64,000 nucleotides of DNA, taken from positions 18,778,304 to 18,842,303 of the forward strand of contig OZ234496.1 of NCBI GenBank assembly GCA_965153455.1. Reading direction: 5' to 3'. Of this stretch, positions 46,032 through 55,249 are shown in pieces (the first letter of the stretch is position 1; each line of letters opens with the position of its first letter). The translations under genes were made by a program, and so were the position numbers. The notes under the pieces were generated by a model that saw only the letters and a list, made by a program, of their open reading frames with translations, was not told the origin of the DNA and made no database searches. The DNA comes from Sphagnum compactum (taxonomy: Eukaryota; Bryophyta; Sphagnopsida; Sphagnales).

Positions 46032-47423
46032 TCACCAATAGTCCATGCAAGAACAAACACCGTCCTCAAAGCAATGAAAGCGATTGGCATCCCTCACCAT
46101 GATTGCTCTTCCAACTATTTTTCAAATGAACTTTGTGGAAGTGTGGCAATCTTCACAAACCTGCAGATTTTTCATTATTCAGAGTGGAGCACAAGGAGCT
46201 GTGTTGATGACCCCCAATGCAATAGCCAGTCTCTCGCTATGGTCACACAAACAAAACACCTTTTCTTCTTCTTCTTCTTCTTCTTCTTCCACATCATGCA
46301 GAACAAATTTCATATAAGGCACATACCCAGCATCATGCATGAGCCTTCACAATCTTTGCAGCTCTGCACAGATTTCAATCATTTGAGGGTGGTGTTGATC
46401 ATCTCCTACAAACGTATGCACCTCATTATTCACTTCAATCCAGGTGAGATCCAGCTGTTTCTTCACACCTCTTTCCTTTCACTGCCGTTCAACACTGTCA
46501 CAGTGATGCCTGCTGCCCGCAGCAGCAAAGATGTTTGATAGCAGCACATAAGCAGCAGCATTTTCAGGCTCCAATTCAAGAACTAGTTTAGCAACACGTT
46601 CTCCCATCTCCACATTACCATGAATTCAGCACCCCCACGAAAGTAACAGAGTCTGACAGAACACCTTCCTGTTGCATTTTATGAAATAGTTCAAGTGCCT
46701 TCTCACCTTGCCTGCATTTCACAGGTCCTAATATCATGGCAATCCAAGCGACCACATCTTGAGATGTCATCTTGTTGAACACTCTCCAAGCATCTTCCAT
46801 GCTCCCGCATTTTGCATACATGTCGACCAAGCTACTCCCCACAAAGACATCTAAATCCCATCCCTTTTTAATGATCTGTTCATGAGCACACCTGCCCTCT
46901 TCAAGTGCAACTACACTGGCACATGCATTCAGCACTGCCACAAATGTAACAGAGTTCGGTCGCACATACTCCTGTTGCATTTGTCCGAAAAGTTCCAGTG
47001 CTTTCTGCCCCTGCCCAGATTTCACAAGTCCCAATAACATGGCATTCCAAGTAACCACATCTTGAGATGGCATCTTGTTGAACACTCCCCAAGCATCTTC
47101 CATGCTCCCACATTTTGCATACATGTCCACCAAGCTATTCCCCACAAAGACATCAGTCTGCCGCCAGGGAATTGTAAGCTTTCTTTCTTTTCTGATGTCT
47201 TACAATTCTGACTGCCGCCTTTGTTTCTATCCGGTGCGGTCTGGGAAGAAGAAGACGAAGTGTGGAGTACTGCAAAAGTTGTTGATGGGTATAGTGCAAT
47301 TGCGAGTGCATGCATACACATAGCAGCAAGCTCCTCCTCCTGGTGGAACTCCATCTGTGGCATGGGCTGCTGCTGCTGCTGCTGCTGTTGTTCTTGTTCT
47401 TGGGGTCTAGAAAAGAGCTGCAT
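46032..47423 (-). pseudogene. DYW-type PPR protein, internally deleted with stops
   Basis: Start ATG at 47423 (MQLFSRPQEQEQ and a poly-Gln run), a Ser-rich stretch, then near 47165 the frame changes into PPR units: DVFVGNSLVDMYAKCGSMED, VTWNAMLLGLVKSGQGQKAL, PNSVTFVAVLNACASVVALE, and a second near-identical set to VTFVGVLN at about 46625. There it jumps, again out of frame, to the E domain (HGNVEMGERVAKLVLELEPE), E+ (TWIEVNNEVHTFV) and DYW domain: [35 protein letters not shown], stop 46034-46032. The E-DYW part is one frame with four TGA stops. Intact relatives bind organelle RNA and deaminate C to U for editing (HSE and CxxCH are the zinc/catalytic residues). A normal member has ten or more repeats; about two sets remain. 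A (GAA)n run adds ten Glu. Confidence 0.85.
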
Positions 47424-47561
47424 ACAGCAACTGCACTTGCTGCATCATCATCATGATAAAGAAGACATTATTTCTTGAGCAAAAACCTTGAACAGTTTTT
47501 CTCACTCTTCCTCACAATTCAGTACACGAGAACAAGAGCATCCGAAGCACACACCCAAATG

Positions 47562-47577
47562 CCCCCCCCCCCCCCCC

Positions 47578-47613
<36 letters not shown>

Positions 47614-47614
47614 A
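47562..47614. repeat. poly-C followed by (CT)n microsatellite
   Basis: About 27 C then some 13 CT units. It lies upstream of the PPR ATG, so on that strand it is (GA)n(G)n in the likely 5' leader. Confidence 0.9.
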
Positions 47615-50600
47615 GCATCCCAAGCTATTCCTACATCAGATGCATTTCCGAAATCGCCATATTTTGACAATAGGTTCCAGCAGGTCGCCAAGATATTCCA
47701 ATAGGTTTCGGCAGCTCGCCAAAATATTCCAGCAGTGTTGTTAAAATTTTCTACCTACTTTCCTCTCTGACTGACCTGTAGCCAAATTTGGCTACTTCCT
47801 CTTGGGGACGATCGCCAGTGTGGCTACATCACAAAATTGGATAAAATCCCTGATTCCAAGTGGACCCAAATCCAAGCCATCCCCTGGCGAGCATCTGGAA
47901 ACACTAGTTCAGAAAATGCTCGCAAATTAAAATCAGAGTCCAAATGTGGCAAAAGAAAATTCAAAATTTGGCAATTATTTTCAGAAAAAAAATGGCAATA
48001 TTGTAACAGAATATTCTCTTTATATTTTTAATTTTTCACAATTTGGCACAATTTGCACACACAAAATGCTGATGTTGTAGTACCTTGGCAGGCAGCTGAA
48101 GTCCACACTAATTATATTATTCGCAAAAATGTTGAAATTTTCAATAAATACTTTTCTGAAAGAACAAAACTTTGTGAAGGAGAAACTAGATAATATTTTG
48201 GATTTTTTTGGAATTTTTTTTTTAACATGGAATCTTCAAAATTAATTAATTATTGGAGACACCATGTGTTGAAGCTGCCCCCTGCCCCTGTTTGCAGATA
48301 ATATGGGCAGGATGAGCTGTGGCCTTTGGCATCTTCTTTTTATGCAAAGATTTGGCCAAAGTGAACAAGACTATTTTGCAAGATACATAGTGTGTAGACA
48401 GGAAACACTTTTTGGTTGTATTCCGGTCTCAAAGCTAACCACAGTGATTAGCAATGCTTATTAAATTAGATTTTACGATTCCATTTTGAAAATTAGAATA
48501 TTCCTAAATATTTCAAGAAAATCTTGCTTTTCCTTCACAAAAAAATTTTGCTTTCAGAAATATGTAGGTGAAAATTTTCAGAATTCCTAAAAATAGTACA
48601 AGTTGTACCAAAGCTGCCAAGGTACTCTAGTATTGCCGATTATAATATGATCCTCTCATAAGTATTAAGGATGAGGAGGAATCGCACTAAACACTAAGTG
48701 TTTAGCTTGTGCATTTATGGTATCACGAGAATTTTAGTTGATACTATGTAGCCAAGTAAGGCACTTGCTGGCTACTAGATAGGTAGATGAATGTGGATTA
48801 GTTCTACATAGCTAACCACAGTGCTAACCATTCAAGTAGATGGTTAAATACATAAGCAAATGCTAATGGGTTGTTAGTAAGTACATAGTAGAAACAGAAA
48901 CTCAACTGACCGCCATGGTTAGCAAGGGAACTGAAACCCAATGCAAAAGTGTCTCATGTCTGCCCATCATTCATCCTTCATGTTGCATTGATGTCTGTCG
49001 GTTCACTTTTGCCTTGCTATTGCTCCACTTAAAATGGAGCAAATCAAATTTTTTATTTGAATTCAATGATTTTATATACGTTGTGTCAAGTGTCTACAAA
49101 CTCTCTTTCAAACAAGTTTAATTGGAAGCTTTTCAATGCCTCTTTCAGCAAAGATCCACAACTTTTGCAAAAACAATTGCTAGAATGTTTGAAACATGAC
49201 ACAAAACAACTTCAAAATGAGTGAGAAGAAGGTGACATGATTCGTTAAAGGGGCAAAACTCTTCAATATTCATTGCAACAAAATAATACTTTGAAATTTT
49301 TGACTTTTATTTAATGACATATCATATCAAAATTGATTAAGAGTACATATAGTCAAGAACCAAAGGCCCAATTATAATATTACCAAAAATTTGATCTAAT
49401 TCAAGGATCAAATGATGAAAACATACTATGATTCATTCTCAACAAAAATCTCATTTGGAAAATATAGAAACAACCTATCCTCAATCTAGAAAGTTGTTTG
49501 TTTGTTTTGTATGTTTTGTTCCATTCTATCAAAATCTTGAAATAAAGTTCTTGTCAAACTTTCCCAAAATATTGAGGGCAACAAGTTTAATGATTTATGG
49601 CACTTTTCCAAAACATGGCAAGGAAGGGGTTTCATGGTTTATGGTTTTTGAAAAGGAGACTACTCAAGTTGTAGAATGGGTTTAAGGCTATCATAAAAAT
49701 TGACATAGATTGATAGAAAACACCAAAATTACATTATCCATGAAGGTATTGGGAAGTGAAAGAATGCAAGCCACACATTACCTTGCAATATTTTTGGTGT
49801 AAAATATATGGTGGTTGATTAACAATACAACATTTCACATGAATGAAAAATAGGTAAAAGCATAGAATGTCATGAATATGGCTATAGGCATTTTAGGGTT
49901 ATAATTATGACCACATTTGTAATTGTTTATGTTATATATGATCACTTACCTAACTCCATGACTATGTAGTCCAAACATGCATGTTGTAAATGTCTCTAAT
50001 TGTATCTTTACTGTCGGTCGTAAATACCATTTGCAATTTGCATCTTTCATGATTGTACTCATTCTTACAACAATCACAAAAGATGCATCCAATAACTTAG
50101 ATTTTTTTATATATAATTTTTTATTATTAATTCATTTTGCCATGTGATTAATTTAAACAACTTAGACATAAATATTAATAGCATGCCACTATGTAATAGT
50201 TTAAAAAAAATTTTAAAAAATTTAACTATGAGTTGCCATGTTTCAGCCTAGGCCAAACTACAAAATTTATTGTCAATTTCTAAACTGTCACATGGCAACT
50301 TAATGCTAGAAATGAAGTTTTTTGGTCCGTTTGTGTGATGCCATGTGATAGTTAGGCCTTATTCAAATAAGGTTCGGTGATCTAACCTAAGAATCCTAGC
50401 TTAAAAACAAATCTACCGAGGAAGCTAACTAAATTACATAAAAATAAAAGTTACCTAAACAAGATTGTTTACCTAGGTTGCATGTGTGAGGTTTTGAACC
50501 CCTCACTTGCACTTGGATTTGACATTGAAAAATCAAGAAAATCAAAACTAAAATAATAATGTGATTGGGGCACCTTCTCGGTATTGTTGGAAAGCCTTAA

Positions 50601-51115
50601 TGACTAGGATTTAATGGAAGTAAGTTTATAAATTTTAGACTTCAATCATGGGAAATATTAGATTTTGAATATTTTTGTCATTGGAAATTTGACTAAACTA
50701 GTCTAGATTGTCTTGTTGACCCAAGTGTTCTAGTTGTTTTTCCTTTTCAAAACCAACTTTCTCAACAAGATATGAAATCCCTCATAAACAAAGTAAAACT
50801 TTGCCAAATCACCATGCACTTGTATTCCTCATTCCACTCAACTGAAAAGATTCATCGGCATATGTACATATCTATGCGAATTCAAAGAAAATCTCCACAA
50901 CAACATAAAATTTGAAGGAAATATGCCAATTGATGGCAATCAAAACCTTCCGAGGATGTGTCCAATTACTTAAAATGTCCAACCATCGTCCCCTTCTTCA
51001 GAACAAATTGCAGTAACAAGCCACCATGCCTACCTACTGCTTTCATCAGCTCCCAACAATGGGCTAAGATTATACATAATGGATGGTATGAATACATCAG
51101 TTCTTCAAATTCAAA
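47615..51115. other. no gene recognised
   Basis: AT-rich, with a dispersed word block at 48965-49008 shared with 21580. ORF 49428-49685 (+) has no motif. Around 50340-50530 lie words (ctaacctaagaatcctagct, ggttttgaacccc) resembling the inward part of the 25957 repeat. Confidence 0.5.
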
Positions 51116-51119
51116 TGGA

Positions 51120-51590
51120 TGATGTGATCCATCAGTCAATTGCAGAGGAGAGAATGGAGGGAAGTTGAAGGAATCAAATTGAGAAATCATCAAATGGTAA
51201 GGATGATGTATCAGTCAATTGAAGAGGAAACAATTGAGCAGAAGCTGAAGGAATCAAATCTAGAAATCATCAAATGTATGGGATGTGCATCAGTCAATTG
51301 AAGAGGAAATAATCAAGCTGAAGCTGAAGGAATCAAATTAAGAAATAATCAAATGGATGGGATGATGCATCTGAAGTCAATTTCAGAGGAAACAATCAAG
51401 GGGAAGTTATAGGAATCAATGTGAGAAATAGTCAAATAAGGAAATCAATTCCAGGAAAAAAAACAATGGAAGGAAGTGAAGGAATCGATTGTGAGAAATC
51501 ATGAAATGGTATTTGGTCCATCAATGAATTGCAGGAAGAAAACAATGGAAGGAAAGTGAAGAAAGGAAACAATCTGAAATCACAAAATGG
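51120..51590 (+). repeat. 79-bp tandem repeats
   Basis: cagtcaatt recurs at 51133, 51212 and 51291, then about 83 bp later in altered form. The unit includes gaagctgaaggaatcaaat and gaaatcatcaaatg. It grades into the 105-bp array. Confidence 0.75.
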
Positions 51591-52370
51591 GTTGGTATCC
51601 ATCCAGCTGCAGCAGCAAGAGGAACAACAATTGAAGGAAATGAATGGAAGGAAAGTGAAAGAAGAAATCAATCCAGCAAGAGAAACAACAATTGAAGGAA
51701 GTGAATTGAAGGATAATGAAGGAAGGAATTGATCCAGGAAATCATGAAATGGGTTGGTTGCTTTGCATCCAGCTACAGCAGCAAGATAAATGACAATTGA
51801 AGTGAATTGAAGGATGGTGAGGGAAGGAATTAATCTGGGAAATCATGAGATGGGTCAGTTGCTACCCATCCAGCTACAGCAGCAAGAGAAACAACAATTG
51901 ACAGAAGTGAATTGAAGGATGGTGAGGGAAGGAATTAATCTGGGAAATCATGAAATGGGTTAGTTGCCACCCATCCAGCTACAGCAGCAAGAGAAACAAC
52001 AATTGAAGGAAGTGAATTGAAGGATAGTGAGGGAAGGACTTAATCTGGGAAATCATGAAATGGGTCAGTTGCTACCCATCCAGCTACAGCAGCAAGAGAA
52101 ACAACAATTGAAGGAAGTGAATTGAAGGATAGTGAGGGAAGGAATTAATCTGGGAAATCATGAAATGGGTCAGTTGCTACCCATCCAGCTACAGCAGCAA
52201 GAGAAACAACAATTGAAGGAAGTGAATTGAAGGATAGTGAGGGAAGGAATTAATCTGGGAAATCATGAAATGGGTCAGTTGCTACCCATCCAGCTACAGC
52301 AGCAAGAGAAACAACAATTGAAGGAAGTGAAGAAGGGAATCCAATATGTGTTGTGAGAAATCTCACTAGA
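51591..52370 (+). repeat. 105-bp tandem repeats, about seven units
   Basis: catccagct recurs at about 51601, 51766, 51867, 51972, 52077, 52182 and 52287; the last five are exactly 105 bp apart and nearly identical. Each unit holds tacagcagcaagagaaacaa, aattgaaggaagtgaattga and aatctgggaaatcatgaaat. Each unit has stops in the frames checked, so it is not coding despite a 35-codon length. It lies in the 3' flank of the rhodanese gene. Confidence 0.9.
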
Positions 52371-52601
52371 TGAACATCAGCATCCTCAAAATATGTCCAA
52401 TAGGGACAAGATGATGATAAAGGTTTTGTCATGTAGCCCTTGGAAAGAGCTCTCCAACATAATAATATCAAGCTCTTCAATCAGATAGCATTTGGTCCCC
52501 CAAATTCCACCCTAACCCAGTTAAATTTTCCCACGTCCATAGTGATGAGTTCACAGGCCAGCACCAGCAGCAGAAGAAGAAGAAGACCATCATCATCATC
52601 A

Positions 52602-53534
52602 TCATCCTTGTGCAGTTGATCCTTGTGCTGCTGTTGTTGTTGTTGCAGTAGGAAGTTGCAAATGCGTCCACTGGTTAAAACCTCCCTTGAGATGCACAAC
52701 ATTGGTGAAGCCGGCTTCCAGCAACTCGTAAGCAGCTTTCAAGCTGCGGGATTGTCTACCAAACAAGCGTTCTGGGTCCTTGAACTTCTTGGCCTTGGCT
52801 CCTTTCCTCTCCACAAAAGTGTCTAGAGTACCGCCAATGGCGCAATAGACAATCACCAACTTGCTCTTCTTGTTCTTCTCTCCTCCCACTGCAGTCACGG
52901 CGGCTTCCACAAACGCCGGATTCCGTTCCGTGCCTGCGAAATTGGTGAGCAGAGCATAACCCAGTCTTCGCAGATTGGCCTTGGTGTCGTCCCCTTGGAT
53001 TTGTCTGAAGAGAGGAGCAGAGAAAGCTCCCTCCGCATGCTCAGCAACAAACTCCGGACTCTCACGACAATCTAGCAGAATTGCTTCTCCGGATTTCGCA
53101 AGCTTGCAAGCCTCTTGGCATTCCAGACTCTGCAGATCCCGTTCCGTCAGCTTCCGATGCACCTCCACCCATGCTGTGTACTTGAAGGAATCCTGGAACC
53201 AGGAGCCGACATAGCCTCCCCTCGCTGCTACATCTCCCTTGAACTTGGCTAGCTTCGCTTCCATTGTATTCTCTGCCACGAACTTGTCGTAGAACCATCC
53301 TCTAGACGACGACGACTCCTCGTCCCGTTGCTTCACAACATTCTTCTCTTCTGCCTGCGCTCTCGTCGCACCACTAAGCACAAACTTCTTCCCCTCCTTG
53401 GAGGAGCAGTACTGTATCTTGTTGTTCTCCTCCTTCTTTCCCTTTTGCAAGCTTTGATGAACTCGTGATTGCTGCAACAAGCTGCAGCAGGAGGAGGGTT
53501 TCCAAGCCCGCTCTTGCACCAGCGCCATGGCCAT
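52602..53534 (-). CDS. plastid-type rhodanese-like (sulfurtransferase) domain protein
   Basis: 310 residues, no intron, ATG at 53534 (MAMALVQERAWKPSSCCSLL). Residues 1-70 are rich in Ser, Gln and Lys and poor in acid at the start, as in a chloroplast transit peptide. A rhodanese domain spans about 135-293: ILLDCRESPEFVAEHAEGAF (152-171), a loop with the active-site Cys231 in VIVYCAIGGTLDTFV, and GRQSRSLKAAYELLEAGFTN followed by VVHLKGGFNQW. The C-x-x-GGTL loop with an insert before QSRSL resembles plant STR9/STR11-type proteins, by memory only. Rhodanese domains carry sulfur on the Cys as a persulfide; the substrate here is unknown. The stop lies in a trinucleotide run giving five consecutive in-frame TGA codons. 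Upstream are a uORF and a TATA-like site. Confidence 0.9.
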   Translation of the reverse strand: MAMALVQERAWKPSSCCSLLQQSRVHQSLQKGKKEENNKIQYCSSKEGKKFVLSGATRAQAEEKNVVKQRDEESSSSRGWFYDKFVAENTMEAKLAKFKGDVAARGGYVGSWFQDSFKYTAWVEVHRKLTERDLQSLECQEACKLAKSGEAILLDCRESPEFVAEHAEGAFSAPLFRQIQGDDTKANLRRLGYALLTNFAGTERNPAFVEAAVTAVGGEKNKKSKLVIVYCAIGGTLDTFVERKGAKAKKFKDPERLFGRQSRSLKAAYELLEAGFTNVVHLKGGFNQWTHLQLPTATTTTAAQGSTAQG

Positions 53535-53547
53535 TTGCGCTTGATGA

Positions 53548-53586
53548 TTAGCCTCCTGCTGCTGCTGCTGCTGCTGCTGCCATCAT
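53548..53586 (-). promoter_or_regulatory. poly-alanine upstream ORF in the rhodanese leader
   Basis: ATG ATG, eight GCA codons, two Gly codons and TAA end 13 nt before the rhodanese ATG. The run is a (CAG)n-type microsatellite. If translated it could limit initiation at the main ATG. Confidence 0.6.
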
Positions 53587-53621
53587 TCCCTCGAATTGGC
53601 AAGCAAGATCAGCGTTTGGGG

Positions 53622-53662
53622 TTGTGTGTATGTGTGTGTGTGTGTGTCTCTCTCTCTCTCTC
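53622..53662. repeat. (GT)n(CT)n microsatellite
   Basis: tgtgtgtgtg then tctctctctc, in the likely 5' leader of the rhodanese gene (CA/GA-rich on its strand). Confidence 0.85.
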
Positions 53663-53705
53663 AGAGAATCTCTCTCCCCTCTCATTCTGTGGCTCTGGCT
53701 TTTCT

Positions 53706-53718
53706 GCTTTTAATATGC
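53706..53718 (-). promoter_or_regulatory. putative TATA box of the rhodanese gene
   Basis: GCATATTAAAAGC on the minus strand, about 175 bp before the ATG, contains TATTAAA (53715-53709). The leader would contain the microsatellite and the uORF. Confidence 0.45.
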
Positions 53719-54720
53719 AACCGTAAATCTCCGATCCAACTTTTCCACGCCACACATCTAGGTACCCATCGCAGACAGACACTCTCTTGGGGCCCACCGC
53801 ACCCCGGGGAGACGAGCGGGTGTGATGACGTTTAGATGAAGAAGCTGCAGCAGCAATTGTCATCGAATGTTTCCGATCAAGAACTGCGGATTCCCGACAG
53901 TTGTTGATGTGGGTATGAAGAATCAGATCCCACTACTGCTGCCACAGGTCGGGGATTGGTAGAGAGAGAGTTGAGCATCAAGAAGTTGATACGATTCTCA
54001 TCAGATCCGCATTGGATCGGTGGTGGTTTCTTGTTGCAGCGTCTTCTTCTGACGAGGAGTCTGCATCTCTCTACTTAACTCACCAGCTAGGTAGCTAGCT
54101 ACTTCCCTCCTGCTGCTGTTGCTTCTGCTGTTACTGTCTCGATCTCCAAAGCGTCTTTCGTCTGGTTCCGATCGCTCGTCGGGTAAGGCTGAAACCAAAT
54201 GGAGATTCCGATTGCCGCCGACAGACACCACCATCATTCTCGTTATTCCTTCATTGCAACTTCCATGCGCATGACGTGTTTCATGACGACCATGGGGTGC
54301 TCGCATTCGACTTGCGTCGTGTCGTGTATTTCGGCACAAACCGACGATTGTGGTGTCGCGCGCGTCTTTTCGCACAATTTCGAAGACGGACCCCATTTCC
54401 CAGGCTTACCAGCATTCGCTTGTTTTGCTCAAGCTCATCAGAGGTAGGGTTTGTGTTTTCGTAGCTGATCTGAAACCAAGCCAGCGAACGAGCGAGCGCT
54501 CGCACGATTGTGGTGTCGCGCGCGTCTTTCGCACAATTTCGAAGACGACCATTTCGCAGGTTTGCCAGCATTCGCTTGTTTTGCTCAAGCTCTCGGAGTT
54601 AGAGCATCTCCACCGCCCCCCTTGCATCAAGCACGGCAAAATTGCTGAAGCGGGGTGTGTGCAGGAGCCCGAGTGAAGGGGCTGGTAAATTCTACGAAAC
54701 TACATGACCGCACCCACTGC
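53719..54720. other. CpG-rich upstream region with a 160-bp duplication
   Basis: The DNA is far richer in CG dinucleotides than the rest of the window. cgattgtggtgtcgcgcgcg starts at 54345 and again at 54505, and ttgccagcattcgcttg-like words follow each, so a unit of about 100 bp is duplicated at 160-bp spacing. ORFs on both strands have no motif. It may be an unmethylated promoter region shared by the rhodanese gene and an unseen plus-strand transcript. Confidence 0.5.
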
Positions 54721-55249
54721 ACCCCACCCCACCCGGCACCAGAGCAATGCTGAAGAGTTTCTGGTCATTTCATAAAGAGATTCAAAGTGGGTTTTGAAGG
54801 GTTGCATCAAAAAAGGTTGCAAATCTTGAGTGATAGAGCGTTGGAGACAGCGATTGCAGCAGAGTTTTCAAGCCTCACTTGAGGATGACGATTGTGAAGA
54901 CCTTTTTTGAGCACTTTCATAATGAAAAATATAGGGGTTGATTTCGAAACTCAAAAGAGGAAGCTTAAAATTCACAAATACACCTTTGTATATTCATAGG
55001 GTTGCAACTAAATTGGTCACATTTGCAACTAATGGGATAAATTGTTTTTCTTTGATGAAAACCAAACTAAATGTTGTTCACATGGAAGGATGAACACCAA
55101 AATAGTTGCAAATTAGTTGCAGTGTAATTGCAAATATGACCAACACAAGAAATAATTGCAAAAATATCCAAATGTAGTTGCAAATAACTTACAATCGTAT
55201 GTAGTCGTAAATAGAATGGTTACATTTTGGCCAATTTCTAATAATGTTG
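54721..55249. other. no gene; ttgcaa-rich stretch
   Basis: Between 54960 and 55230 the palindromic word ttgcaa and agttgcaaat recur irregularly. No ORF. Confidence 0.45.

Noticed and set aside
53333-53602. Alternative minus ORF with a poly-Ser run upstream of the rhodanese gene
   Set aside because: It starts at TTG and runs out of frame with the conserved rhodanese coding sequence.
54199-54676. His- or Cys-rich ORFs in the CpG-rich region
   Set aside because: Overlapping open frames on both strands follow from high GC and the duplication; no motif.
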